Assembly (NCBI GenBank): GCA_016926175.1
Contig: JAFGPA010000038.1
Location: 1-46,054 of the forward strand
Direction of reading: 5' to 3'
Length of the DNA: 46,054 nucleotides
Origin: Microcaldota archaeon
GTDB taxonomy: Archaea; Micrarchaeota; Micrarchaeia; Anstonellales; Bilamarchaeaceae
The notes beneath the pieces were generated by a model that was not told the origin of the DNA, did not search any database, and saw nothing but the letters and a program-made list of their open reading frames with translations. Below are positions 1 through 7,584 of the stretch, in pieces (position 1 is the first letter of the stretch; every line of letters begins with the position of its first letter). The translations under genes were made by a program, and so were the position numbers.

Positions 1-117
1 CCACCAGTTGCTCCACCAGCACCAGATACTCCGCCAACACCACCAGTTGCTCCACCAGTGCCAGATGTTCCGCCAACACCACCAGTTGTTCCACCAGTGC
101 CAGATGTTCCGCCAACA
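1..117. repeat. Three tandem copies of a 39-base coding repeat
   Basis: Units at 1-39, 40-78 and 79-117 differ at only a few positions. A partial unit and related degenerate copies continue to about 250. On the minus strand each encodes 13 Gly-rich residues of the surface protein. The array may continue beyond the window edge, so the copy number is a minimum. Confidence 0.85.
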
Positions 118-485
118 CCAGATGTTCCGGCACTACCGCTAATTCCGCCAACGCCGGCTTCTCCAGAAGAACCTCCAACGCCTGCACTGTTTCCAGTGCC
201 GCCGGTTGCTTCACCCGAATGTCCGCCAAATCCAGACGCTCCGCCAATATTGCTTTGTCCTGAGAATCCTCCACTGCTTGTTCCGCCCTGGGTTGCCTGT
301 CCGGCATTTCCTGCAATATGTGCCACTTCTCCTCCGGTACTTTCATTTTCTGAAGAGAATCTTGGTCCTCCACATGAAAGATTAGATAGTAATGGTAATG
401 TTGCAAGCCCTGCTATTACAATATTTGTTCTGGCGAGGTTGAGTTCCCTTTTAACAGTACTTTTAAGTCTTTTATTCATAAACAT
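1..485 (-). CDS. Glycine-rich repeat surface protein, probable lipoprotein (3' end outside window)
   Basis: The minus strand is open from an ATG at 485 (or in-frame ATG at 479) to the window edge, about 161 residues. A GGTGG ribosome-binding-like stretch sits just upstream of 485. A basic N-terminus (KRLKSTVKRE) leads into a hydrophobic stretch ending in LLSNLSCGG, so Cys at about residue 33 may be a lipidated or signal-peptide site, although the lipobox is not perfect. The rest is Gly/Ser/Thr/Ala-rich. Closest to the edge are three copies of a 13-residue unit (GG-V-GGTSGTGG-type) made by a 39-base repeat. Likely exported and anchored outside the cell; the function is unknown. The proline-rich plus-strand reading of the same DNA is a shadow, because it lacks the signal peptide and ribosome-binding site. 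Confidence 0.7.
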   Translation of the reverse strand, partial: MFMNKRLKSTVKRELNLARTNIVIAGLATLPLLSNLSCGGPRFSSENESTGGEVAHIAGNAGQATQGGTSSGGFSGQSNIGGASGFGGHSGEATGGTGNSAGVGGSSGEAGVGGISGSAGTSGVGGTSGTGGTTGGVGGTSGTGGATGGVGGVSGAGGATG

Positions 486-538
486 AAAATCCCACCAATA
501 ATAATAGGTCAAGTTGTGTTTAAAAATCTATCTTTTTG

Positions 539-1189
539 TTAAAGAATCCGGAAACCATCATCGTTTCCAACAATGACAAGGTCGAACTTTGTAAAGATCC
601 CGTTTTCAATTACTCCGGGTATGTTATTGAGCCATTCCTCTGTCTTTTTTGGATTTTCAAGTTTCATTTTGCAGTCTATGATAAAACTTCCATTATCCGA
701 TATTACAGGGCCTAATTTTGCCTTTGCCATCCTTATTACCGGATGATAGGCGTTCAGTTTTCTCATAACAAGCGGAGCAGCAAAGGGCAAAACTTCAAGG
801 TTTACTGTGCCTTCAAGAACATTATTGAGGACCTTCCCTTCATCTGCAATTACAATGAACTTCTTTGCATTGTATGCAATTATTTTCTCTCTTGTCAGTG
901 CCCCGCCTCCGCCTTTGAGCAGGGAGGTTTTCGTTACCCGGTCAGCTCCGTCAACAGCAAGGTCAATCTCTTCAATTGCATCTGTTTCAGTTACAAATAT
1001 CCCGTTTTCAATTGCCAGCATTCTTGAATCAAAAGAAGTGGTCACGCAGCTGACTTTCAAGCCCAGTTTTACCTTCTCCCCCAGGAGTTTTATGAACTCT
1101 CTGACAGTGGTTCCGCTGCCAAGACCTATACACATTCCCTCCTTGACATAATCCAAAGCCGCATTTGCAGCATTGATCTTTGCACTCAT
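539..1189 (-). CDS. rpiA: Ribose-5-phosphate isomerase A
   Basis: Interconverts ribose 5-phosphate and ribulose 5-phosphate in the cytoplasm, supplying ribose for nucleotides. The 216-residue length is normal for RpiA. The family signatures are all visible: GLGSGTT (residues 22-28, phosphate loop), DGAD (80-83) and KGGGGALTREK (92-102), where Glu101 matches the catalytic base of the family. The start overlaps the stop of the upstream 73-residue gene by 4 bases, so it is the last gene of a three-gene minus-strand operon (1669 to 539). No other pentose-phosphate gene is in the window. Confidence 0.95.
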   Translation of the reverse strand: MSAKINAANAALDYVKEGMCIGLGSGTTVREFIKLLGEKVKLGLKVSCVTTSFDSRMLAIENGIFVTETDAIEEIDLAVDGADRVTKTSLLKGGGGALTREKIIAYNAKKFIVIADEGKVLNNVLEGTVNLEVLPFAAPLVMRKLNAYHPVIRMAKAKLGPVISDNGSFIIDCKMKLENPKKTEEWLNNIPGVIENGIFTKFDLVIVGNDDGFRIL

Positions 1190-1407
1190 GGTGATCCACT
1201 GAAGGTTACTCCCCTGCCGTCCTCTTCTCTTAAAACCTCAAGTATCTTTCCTTTTTTGTCTGCCAGTGACAATTCAGTGAAATTGTCTCCGACCCTTAAA
1301 GTCAATATTCTTGGTCTGTTATCCAGTATAACCTCGACACTGTATATCTTTTGCCTTTGATTGTATGCATACTGCACCTTTGCATTCTTGAAGAGGTCGC
1401 TTATCAT
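1186..1407 (-). CDS. Small hypothetical protein, middle gene of rpiA operon
   Basis: A 73-residue protein that I do not recognise. It has no signal peptide or membrane segment. The pattern of alternating hydrophobic and polar residues (VQYAYN, YSVEVIL, RILTLRVG, FTELSL) suggests a small beta-rich fold. It overlaps rpiA by 4 bases downstream and starts 4 bases after the stop of the 85-residue gene upstream, so translational coupling within one operon is likely. Confidence 0.7.
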   Translation of the reverse strand: MISDLFKNAKVQYAYNQRQKIYSVEVILDNRPRILTLRVGDNFTELSLADKKGKILEVLREEDGRGVTFSGSP

Positions 1408-1411
1408 CAGT

Positions 1412-1669
1412 TCACCCCAGGTATTTTTTCAATGCCGATTTTTCATACTGTGCCCTTTCATCGGGGCGGGACGAGGCCATTTTTCTGTCAAAAGTTTCTA
1501 TCGCGCTTCCAAACAGCTCTGTCAGCATTTTTTCCTTCACGCTTTGCGAAACCTGCTCCCTTACCTCAGCCCTTATCGGTACTACTTCTGTTACCTTTGG
1601 TGCTTCTGGTTTGACCTCTGGCTTCACGCCCATGAGATCCTTAAAGGCATTGCTTTTGCTTCCTGTCAT
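1412..1669 (-). CDS. Small hypothetical protein, first gene of rpiA operon
   Basis: An 85-residue soluble protein, unrecognised. The N-terminal third is Lys/Pro/Val-rich and probably disordered (about residues 14-30). The C-terminal part (REQVSQ... to KSALKKYLG) is predicted helical. It heads the tight three-gene set ending in rpiA. The only functional hint is the operon context. Confidence 0.65.
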   Translation of the reverse strand: MTGSKSNAFKDLMGVKPEVKPEAPKVTEVVPIRAEVREQVSQSVKEKMLTELFGSAIETFDRKMASSRPDERAQYEKSALKKYLG

Positions 1670-1732
1670 GCATATACATTGCTCTTTTGTTTTTAAAAAG
1701 ATGACTGAATATATATCTGGCAGGTGAATACC

Positions 1733-2206
1733 ATGAACAAATCAAAACTTGTATCTTTTCTGTTTGTTATACTTGGGCTTCTGATGATTGTTGGGTCGGC
1801 ATATGTAATAATATCATATGCAACAGAAATGATGACATCCGTCGTCAATTTTGTGACTACCAATGACTTTACAAAGCTGCAGCAATGTGGCATCACACCC
1901 CCCGAGCAATTCAACAAGCTGAAGAATGATCTTACGGCAGTTGTTCTTCCTTCGCTTTATATTGGCCTGCCATTGCTTTTGATAATTCTGTCTTCGCTTA
2001 TGTTCCTTGCCGGTTTCTATTACCACAAAGGAAGACACGAAGAAGAACTCAAAAAAGTAGAAGTAATGGAAAGAGAGATGGTTCATAAAGTGGTCAAAAA
2101 GATGTCAAAGAAAAACACTTCCCAGTCCCAATACGAAGAAGATGAGGAAGAATCTGAAGATGAGGAAGAAGAACCAACATCAAAACTGACAAAAAGGCGA
2201 AAATGA
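1733..2206 (+). CDS. Two-helix membrane protein with acidic cytoplasmic tail
   Basis: The ATG at 1733 is chosen over a GTG at 1724 because an AGGTGA ribosome-binding sequence sits 5 bases before it. The 157-residue product has a membrane helix at about residues 5-28, a loop of about 40 residues with one Cys, and a second helix at about 70-95 (LYIGLPLLLIILSSLMFLAGF). A charged tail follows, with a long Glu/Asp run and a basic end (LTKRRK). Both termini are probably cytoplasmic. No family was recognised. A T-rich tract follows the stop. Confidence 0.75.
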   Translation: MNKSKLVSFLFVILGLLMIVGSAYVIISYATEMMTSVVNFVTTNDFTKLQQCGITPPEQFNKLKNDLTAVVLPSLYIGLPLLLIILSSLMFLAGFYYHKGRHEEELKKVEVMEREMVHKVVKKMSKKNTSQSQYEEDEEESEDEEEEPTSKLTKRRK

Positions 2207-2220
2207 TTTTTCTTTTTTTT
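2207..2220 (+). terminator. T-rich transcription terminator
   Basis: Directly after the stop codon at 2206 come thirteen T residues interrupted by a single C. A T-tract without a required hairpin is the usual archaeal terminator. It separates the membrane-protein gene from the initiator tRNA promoter. Confidence 0.55.
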
Positions 2221-2240
2221 ATTTAACTTTAAAAGGGTAT

Positions 2241-2253
2241 GTCATAATATATG
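2241..2253 (+). promoter_or_regulatory. TATA-like element of initiator tRNA-Met
   Basis: An AT-rich box (CATAATATATGG region) lies about 40 bases before the mature tRNA 5' end. An 8-base perfect inverted repeat lies between the two, so transcription probably starts near or within that repeat. Confidence 0.45.
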
Positions 2254-2258
2254 GTAAC

Positions 2259-2278
2259 ACTCTGAAATTGTTCAGAGT
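2259..2278 (+). promoter_or_regulatory. Perfect inverted repeat in the 5' leader of initiator tRNA
   Basis: ACTCTGAA (2259-2266) and TTCAGAGT (2271-2278) are perfectly complementary around an ATTG loop. The repeat is between the TATA-like box and the tRNA 5' end at 2286. It could be a leader hairpin read by processing enzymes or a protein-binding palindrome at the transcription start. Confidence 0.5.
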
Positions 2279-2285
2279 TATCTGT

Positions 2286-2448
2286 AGCGGGGCGGGGAAG
2301 TTTGGAGTTCCCGCTGGATTCCTAATGTTTCATTCATTGGGAAGGCGAAGCTCATAACCCAGAGAAACTAGCAGTTTCGGGTAAAGATCGGTGGTTCAAA
2401 TCTCATGTTCCACCTTTTGGAAATGAGTTGGAATTCCACCCCCCGCTA
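2286..2448 (+). tRNA. Initiator tRNA-Met (CAT) with three introns
   Basis: AGCGGGG (2286-2292) pairs with CCCCGCT (2441-2447), giving the A1-U72 pair typical of archaeal initiators; A73 is at 2448. The D-stem is GGGA/TCCC. The mature anticodon arm is CTGGG-CTCATAA-CCCAG, with the three G-C pairs expected of an initiator. It forms only if about 32 bases (2318-2349) are removed between positions 30 and 31; that segment holds a 9-bp hairpin (2319-2327/2335-2343). The variable loop AGATC requires loss of about 22 bases (near 2365-2386, hairpin GAAACT/AGTTTC). The T-arm GGTGG-TTCAAAT-CCACC requires loss of about 34 bases (near 2402-2435, hairpin CTCAT/ATGAG plus TTCCA/TGGAA). The 163-base gene yields 75 nt. 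Intron ends may shift by a base or two. CCA is not encoded. Confidence 0.88.
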
Positions 2449-2453
2449 CTTTT

Positions 2454-2981
2454 TTAATTGATCAGATTAATGGCAAAAAACCCTAATTCTGCAAGTATTA
2501 CATGCCTTAAAACCCTTCCTGAAATGCATGCAACAAGAAAATTGTACCAGCGTATTTTCAGTCCGCCGGCAACAAGGCCGGCAGCATCAAACAAAGGATT
2601 TGGTATAAAAGAAAGGACGAAAATTCCCAAGGTCCCGTATTTTTTTACTGTTTTTTCTATGTCTTTTGATTCCTTTATCCTGTCGTTAAGAATTTTTCTG
2701 GTTCCGTTTCCTGCAAAATATCCTGTCAGCTCTCCAATTCCAGAACCAACCCCTGCAACAAAGCCAAGCAATAAAGGGTCAAATGATCCGGACATTCCTA
2801 CTATGATCGCAGCGGCCGGCGTAGGGAAAATAATCGTTGCAGAGCCAAAAAGAGCTATCAGAAATGCGCCGCCAAGTCCATATGCTCTCAGTTCTGCTAT
2901 CTGGTCAGAGAAAAAGAATATCACTACAACTATTGCAATTGCTATTGCAAGTTCAATTTCTCCAATCAGCTTTTTCTGCAT
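2454..2981 (-). CDS. VTT-domain (DedA/SNARE-associated family) membrane protein
   Basis: A 175-residue integral membrane protein with four to five hydrophobic segments. Two family features are visible: the re-entrant region FPTPAAAIIVGMSG-F (about 52-67) with the following GSGIGELTGY, and SFIPNPLFDAAGLVAG (about 123-138), which matches the VTT-domain signature. Members are linked to lipid scrambling or transport; the substrate here is unknown. Its 3' end lies 6 bases from the initiator tRNA, convergently. Confidence 0.8.
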   Translation of the reverse strand: MQKKLIGEIELAIAIAIVVVIFFFSDQIAELRAYGLGGAFLIALFGSATIIFPTPAAAIIVGMSGSFDPLLLGFVAGVGSGIGELTGYFAGNGTRKILNDRIKESKDIEKTVKKYGTLGIFVLSFIPNPLFDAAGLVAGGLKIRWYNFLVACISGRVLRHVILAELGFFAINLIN

Positions 2982-3039
2982 TATGATTAATGATGTGCTA
3001 AACTATAAAAACCAGAAACCAGAGGCAGAAAACCAAAAA

Positions 3040-3111
3040 TGGACTCAGGGGGACTCGCACCCCCGGCCCCTCGCGTGCAAGGCGAGTGCTCTGCTACTGA
3101 GCTATGAGCCC
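3040..3111 (-). tRNA. tRNA-Ala (TGC), no intron
   Basis: GGGCTCA/TGAGTCC acceptor stem, D-arm GCTC...GAGC, anticodon loop CTTGCAC with TGC at the anticodon position, T-loop GTGCGAGTC flanked by GGGG/CCCC, A73. It is 72 nt and uninterrupted, one of only two intronless tRNA genes here. CCA is not encoded. Confidence 0.93.
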
Positions 3112-3244
3112 AAATTTTCCTTGAATAATGCTCATGTTCAAATTGAAACTTCGTTTAAATGAACCACAGAACAAAGTTCTGCCGGCCATCAAACTTCATG
3201 AGAATAATAAACGAAACAAAGAAAAATAATAAAGGAAAAGGTTT
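3112..3244. other. Intergenic stretch between tRNA-Ala and zinc-ribbon gene
   Basis: AT-rich. It contains a small hairpin (AGAAC/GTTCT near 3173-3184). The segment around 3120-3155 resembles the 3' half of the two-copy RNA element described at 28398 and 32678 (TTGAA...TTCAA followed by GAAACTT). The similarity is too short to call a third copy. No coding signal was seen. Confidence 0.3.
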
Positions 3245-3430
3245 TTATGAACATCCGCCCCAGCCGCAGGCAAAGCAAACCTTGCAGCCTTCCTGAAAAG
3301 CCAATCGATTATTGCAACAAGGACAAATTCCATTCTTGATCTTTTCATTTTCAGACATTGGAATTTCATCACAATTGGAGTCTGGAGCATCTATAATCCG
3401 AGGGGAAATCATTTCTTCGCTCATGGTCAT
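3245..3430 (-). CDS. Small zinc-ribbon protein
   Basis: About 61 residues from the ATG at 3430. A TATA-like AATTATAAA (3454-3462 read on the minus strand) places a leaderless start near 3430; an ATG at 3448 would extend the protein by six residues and one at 3424 would shorten it by two. The C-terminal half carries CPCC...N..R..FQEGCKVCFACGWGGC, a four-cysteine zinc ribbon resembling the C-terminal finger of B12-dependent ribonucleotide reductases (CP.C...EGC..C..CGWS.C). As a free-standing gene its partner is unknown. Confidence 0.7.
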   Translation of the reverse strand: MTMSEEMISPRIIDAPDSNCDEIPMSENEKIKNGICPCCNNRLAFQEGCKVCFACGWGGCS

Positions 3431-3621
3431 CCCAGATTGGTTAAGCATCTAGTAATTATAAACTGATTTTTTATCCTCTGAGAATTAATCCCATAAAATC
3501 TACCAATTCCCACATCTATCTCTTGTCATGTGGGCATGCATTTTCCATAATTCCCAATGAAATCTCCTGTTTTTGAAAATACCGAAATCCTGAAATAAAT
3601 TTTAAAAAAGGCATTTGAAAA

Positions 3622-3797
3622 TGCCGAGGGGGGAACTTGAATCCCCGACCTCACGATTACCCAGTGCATGTATATCATCGGCATACGCCTCATAACTCAT
3701 CGGTCTTGAAGTGCAAGGCACTTCGAAAGACGATAAACAAAGTTTATCGGATCTGCACCTATGAGTCGTGCACTCTAACCAGCTGAGCTACCTCGGC
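3622..3797 (-). tRNA. Elongator tRNA-Met (CAT) with a 102-base intron
   Basis: GCCGAGG/CCTCGGC acceptor stem, D-arm GCTC-AGCTGGTTA-GAGT, anticodon arm CACGA-CTCATAA-TCGTG once the intron is removed, variable AGGTC, T-arm GGGGA-TTCAAGT-TCCCC, A73. Exons are 3760-3797 and 3622-3657. The intron 3658-3759 is at the standard 37/38 site and long for an archaeal tRNA. It contains two perfect hairpins on the tRNA strand (CGATAAAC/GTTTATCG and GAAGTGC/GCACTTC), the second extended by GTCTT/AAGAC. The body matches elongator tRNA-Met rather than tRNA-Ile2, but that call rests on overall resemblance. Confidence 0.88.
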
Positions 3798-3862
3798 AGA
3801 AGCAGCTATAGTAACAAAATCTAGAAGTTATTTAATTACCTTACATTTAAATTCCCAACTGC

Positions 3863-6800
3863 ATGGAGGACTACTTTTCAGCTTTGAAATCAGAACTTCA
3901 AAGAGCATATTCTATTGTACAGGAAGCCAGATCCAAAAACTATGACCCTGTTCCGGAAATAGAGGTGAAAATAGCCAAGGATGTTGCGGCAAGGGTTGAA
4001 GGGATTGTAGGCCCTCCCGGCATTTCAGATCTAATTCGCTCCCTTGAGCAGGGGGGAATGCCACGTGAGGAAATTGCCTTTGAAGTTGCCAGAAGAATTG
4101 CTGCAGGAGAAATAATCAAAGAAAGCAAAGAAAAGATGATCGAACAGGCTGTAAGGACCGGCCTGGGTATTTTGACCGAAGGAGTCCTTGTAGCCCCCAC
4201 CGAAGGGATCGCAAAAGTAAAGATAAAACACAATCCTGACGGCAGTGATTACGTTGCAGTTTATTATGCCGGACCCATAAGATCTGCAGGAGGAACTGCT
4301 GCAGCTCTTAGTCTTGTTCTGGCAGATATCGCACGAAGGGAAGCGGGCATTTCAGATTATCGTGCAACCGACTCCCAGATCGAAAGGTATCTTGAAGAAG
4401 TGATGGTTTATGAAACCCGTTGCGTTCATTTACAGTATCTGCCGCCTGAAAATGACCTTCGTGTAATAGCATCCAACATTCCGGTATGTATTGATGGAGA
4501 TCCTACTGAAGACATGGAGGTATCGACACACCGTGGTGTTCCTGGCGTTGAAACAAACCGCGTACGCGGCGGAGTTCCTCTTGTTATGTGTGAGGGGGTT
4601 GCACTTAAAGCAGCCAAAGTCCTGAAATATACCCGAAGGCTGAACCTGAAGTGGAACTGGCTGGAACAAATTGTCAAAATCAAGAAAAAGGCAGACAAAG
4701 CTGAAGTAAAGCCAGATCCGACCTATCTTGAAGGCCTTGTTGCAGGCCGCCCTGTCTTTTCACATCCTTCTGCCAAAGGAGGATTCAGGCTTCGCTATGG
4801 AAGAAGCAAATCGAGCGGCCTCATGGGAAAAAATATCCATCCGGCAACAATGATCCTTCTGGATAATTTTCTTGCATATGGAACTCATATGAAAATCGAG
4901 CGGCCCGGAAAAGGATGCATTGTCTCAGCATTGGAAACTTTGGAGCCGCCTGTTGTAAAACTGAAAAGCGGCCGCGTAATGAAAGTAAATACCCTTGAAG
5001 AAGCATATGGCCTAAAAGACAAGATCGAAGAGATTCTGTTTCTCGGTGACATGCTTTGTACCTATGGGGATTTTCTGAAATCCAACCATCCGCTCATACC
5101 AAGCGGCTATTGCGAAGAATGGTGGAAACTTGAACTAAAAGGAAACAAACCTCCTGAAAATTCTGATGCTCCCGCGCTGTTTGATTTTTCAAGAAAACAT
5201 TCAGTTCCCCTCCATCCGAAATTCACCTATCCCTGGCATGATATAACCCCAGAGCAGCTCAAGCAGCTTGTTTCCTGGCTGAAACAAGGCACCATTAATA
5301 TCGAGAATGACAGGATCCGTGAATTTGCCGTTCCTCAAAATCCTGCAAAAAGAGTCCTTGAGGAGCTTCTTATTGAACACAGGGTGCATGATGAAAAGGT
5401 GATTCTTGAGTCCGATGATGCTTATGCCCTTCTTTCCTCTCTTGGGGCTTTTAAGGATGGAAAGGTTGATTTTCCAGATTTTGACTCTTCCAAATCTCCG
5501 CTTGAAACCGTAAATAATCTTTCAAAAATTACCATTCGTCCGAAAGCTCCAACCTATATAGGTGCAAAAATGGGAAGGCCTGAAAAAGCCAAAGAAAGAA
5601 AAATGGACGGATCTCCCAACGGCCTTTTTCCAACGGGATCATTCAAGAACCGGAGCATTACCAAGCAATACCGCACAGTGAAAAATGTGGAAGGAACCAA
5701 GTCCTTAAATCTTGAGCTTGTACGGACCAGATGCGTAAACTGCAATGCAATTTCCTTTTACAAAAGATGCCATGTCTGCAACAATCCTGCAGAAATTGAA
5801 CGAATTTATCTTGATTCCGGCATTGTTGTAAGCGGAGAGCCGCCTGCAGAGAGAAAAACCTCCTGTTATGACAAGCGGCCTGTAAATCTTGTCGAGGTTT
5901 ATGATGCTGCGATGCAAAGAATCTCCGAGTCTGTTGATGAAGTTAAAGGTGTGAAAGGATTGTCCAATCCCACAAGGATGCCTGAAAGGCTGGAAAAAGG
6001 CATTCTGCGTGCAAAGCACAATGTATTTGTATTCCGGGATGGCACTTCACGGTTTGATGCAACTGATGTTGTCCTTACACATTTTACACCTGCTGAAGTC
6101 CGTGTTTCTGTGGAAAAGCTCCGCGGGCTTGGATACGACAGGGATTATCTTGGCAATCCGCTTCAAAATGATCTGCAAACCGTTGCCATGAAACACCAGG
6201 ACATAATCCTGTCTGAGGCAGGAGCAGAGTATTTTGTCCGCGTTGCTAATTTCATCGATGATCTGTTTGTCAATCTCTATGCAATGAAACCATTCTACAA
6301 TATTCAGACCAAGGATGATCTTATAGGCCATCTTTGCGTGGGCCTTTCTCCACATACCAGTGCAGGGGTGCTTTGCAGGATAGTGGGGTTTACAAATGCC
6401 AATGTGGGCTATGGACATCCTTATTTCCACACTGCAAAAAGAAGGAACTGTGACGGAGATGAGGACTCAGTACTGCTTTTGGTGGATGCTCTCCTGAACT
6501 TTTCAAGGCATTTCCTTGACGAGAGGCGGGGGGGCACAATGGATGCGCCACTTGTTCTTTCAATCGAGATAAATCCAAAAGAGGTTGATGATGAAGCCCA
6601 CAATATCGAGTTTGTTTCATCCTATCCACTGGATTTCTATGAAGCGGCCAATAACATTAGCTCTCCTTCAGATGTGAAAATCAGGACAGTCAAGAATGTT
6701 CTTGGAACAGATGAACAATACTACCTTCCAATAACCCATACAGGCGGAACCCTGGATGTGGGCAATATAAGGACAGCGTATGTTGAACTGCAGTCAATTC

Positions 6801-7192
6801 CGGAAAAAATAGATCTTCAGTTTGGTCTTCAGGAAAGGATTCGTTGTGTTGACAGTGCCGATGCAGCAGAAAGGCTGATTCTCAGCCATTTTATCCCTGA
6901 TCTTTACGGCAATCTCAGATCATACTCCAGACAGACATTCCGCTGTGTTTCCTGCAATACCATTTACAGGAGACCACCGCTTGCAGGACGATGCACCAGC
7001 TGCGGTGGCAATCTGCTCTTAACAATCAATAAAGGCGGAATAGAGAAATACCTGAAAATCTCGCGGGACATTGTTGAGAAATACCATTTGCCGCCTTACC
7101 TGAAACAAAGGCTGGAGCTGGTTGAAAAAGAAATAAAAAGCATCTTCGAAGACGATAAGATAAAGCAAATGGGCCTTTCAGATTTTCTTTAG
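3863..7192 (+). CDS. polC: DNA polymerase D large catalytic subunit (DP2)
   Basis: Catalytic subunit of the archaeal D-family replicative DNA polymerase, which works with the exonuclease subunit DP1 (not in this window). The 1109-residue protein matches the family along its whole length. The catalytic motif RNCDGDED is at residues 861-868; Asp864 and Asp866 correspond to the metal-binding aspartates. Two zinc fingers are visible: CVNC...CHVC at about 624-639 and CVSC...CTSC near the C-terminus (about 1029-1050). Many archaeal DP2 proteins carry inteins at the catalytic loop; none is present here. The gene ends 4 bases into the convergent DUF4870-like gene. Confidence 0.97.
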   Translation: MEDYFSALKSELQRAYSIVQEARSKNYDPVPEIEVKIAKDVAARVEGIVGPPGISDLIRSLEQGGMPREEIAFEVARRIAAGEIIKESKEKMIEQAVRTGLGILTEGVLVAPTEGIAKVKIKHNPDGSDYVAVYYAGPIRSAGGTAAALSLVLADIARREAGISDYRATDSQIERYLEEVMVYETRCVHLQYLPPENDLRVIASNIPVCIDGDPTEDMEVSTHRGVPGVETNRVRGGVPLVMCEGVALKAAKVLKYTRRLNLKWNWLEQIVKIKKKADKAEVKPDPTYLEGLVAGRPVFSHPSAKGGFRLRYGRSKSSGLMGKNIHPATMILLDNFLAYGTHMKIERPGKGCIVSALETLEPPVVKLKSGRVMKVNTLEEAYGLKDKIEEILFLGDMLCTYGDFLKSNHPLIPSGYCEEWWKLELKGNKPPENSDAPALFDFSRKHSVPLHPKFTYPWHDITPEQLKQLVSWLKQGTINIENDRIREFAVPQNPAKRVLEELLIEHRVHDEKVILESDDAYALLSSLGAFKDGKVDFPDFDSSKSPLETVNNLSKITIRPKAPTYIGAKMGRPEKAKERKMDGSPNGLFPTGSFKNRSITKQYRTVKNVEGTKSLNLELVRTRCVNCNAISFYKRCHVCNNPAEIERIYLDSGIVVSGEPPAERKTSCYDKRPVNLVEVYDAAMQRISESVDEVKGVKGLSNPTRMPERLEKGILRAKHNVFVFRDGTSRFDATDVVLTHFTPAEVRVSVEKLRGLGYDRDYLGNPLQNDLQTVAMKHQDIILSEAGAEYFVRVANFIDDLFVNLYAMKPFYNIQTKDDLIGHLCVGLSPHTSAGVLCRIVGFTNANVGYGHPYFHTAKRRNCDGDEDSVLLLVDALLNFSRHFLDERRGGTMDAPLVLSIEINPKEVDDEAHNIEFVSSYPLDFYEAANNISSPSDVKIRTVKNVLGTDEQYYLPITHTGGTLDVGNIRTAYVELQSIPEKIDLQFGLQERIRCVDSADAAERLILSHFIPDLYGNLRSYSRQTFRCVSCNTIYRRPPLAGRCTSCGGNLLLTINKGGIEKYLKISRDIVEKYHLPPYLKQRLELVEKEIKSIFEDDKIKQMGLSDFL

Positions 7193-7557
7193 ATGCTTTT
7201 TGCCGCCTTCTCCTTCATTTTTCTGGAGTATTCTGATATGAGAGGCAATTCTAATTTTTCTCCTATAAATGCCTTCCACATAAGCATAAGCCAGAGGATC
7301 AGTATTCCAAGCCCGAAAAGAAGCCTGATCAGATGAATGAATATGTCTGCTATGCCCCCTACTACCGGAACAAGGCCGAATATCGCCCCTGCTATCTCAA
7401 TCAGTGTGGACACCAGTATTGCTGCAACCCAGAAAATAATGCTCTGCATTGCATGAAACCTCTCATATTCGCCCTTTTTTATGACAAATACTGCAACCCC
7501 TCCAAGAACTGGTATGAGATAGGAAAGGGATGCAAATAGCTTACTGTCATCTGCCAT
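7189..7557 (-). CDS. DUF4870/Tic20-like small membrane protein
   Basis: A 122-residue membrane protein with three hydrophobic segments (about 12-28, 41-70, 77-97). The order is SKLFASLSYLIPVLGG, then the ERFHAMQSIIFWV helix start, then a long hydrophobic hairpin, then WKAFIGEKLELPLISEYS. This order is typical of the DUF4870 family, whose function is unknown. GGTGAT precedes the ATG. It overlaps polC convergently by 4 bases and is followed upstream by a paralogue at 7585-7980. Confidence 0.75.
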   Translation of the reverse strand: MADDSKLFASLSYLIPVLGGVAVFVIKKGEYERFHAMQSIIFWVAAILVSTLIEIAGAIFGLVPVVGGIADIFIHLIRLLFGLGILILWLMLMWKAFIGEKLELPLISEYSRKMKEKAAKSI

Positions 7558-7584
7558 GTTATCACCAAAATAAAAAAGAAAAAC

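Noticed and set aside
58-501. Plus-strand proline-rich frame of 147 residues
   Set aside because: It is the complement of the Gly-rich minus-strand gene, which has a signal peptide, lipobox-like Cys and ribosome-binding site; the plus frame has none of these.
2363-2389. Long variable arm suggesting a Leu or Ser tRNA at 2286
   Set aside because: The ends, A1-U72 pair, anticodon stem and T-arm match an initiator tRNA-Met. The extra bases fold as an intron and leave a normal AGATC variable loop.
2458-3162. Plus-strand frame of 234 residues
   Set aside because: It runs antisense through the VTT-family gene and across tRNA-Ala, so it is a shadow.
3120-3190. Possible third, degenerate copy of the two-hairpin element beside tRNA-Ala
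   Set aside because: Only short blocks (TTCAA, GAAACTT, CAGAAC/GTTCTG) match and their order is changed; chance in AT-rich DNA cannot be excluded.
3863-7192. Intein in DNA polymerase DP2 or in rfcS
   Set aside because: Both proteins are continuous across the usual insertion motifs (NCDGDED; GPPGVGKT) and have normal intein-free lengths.
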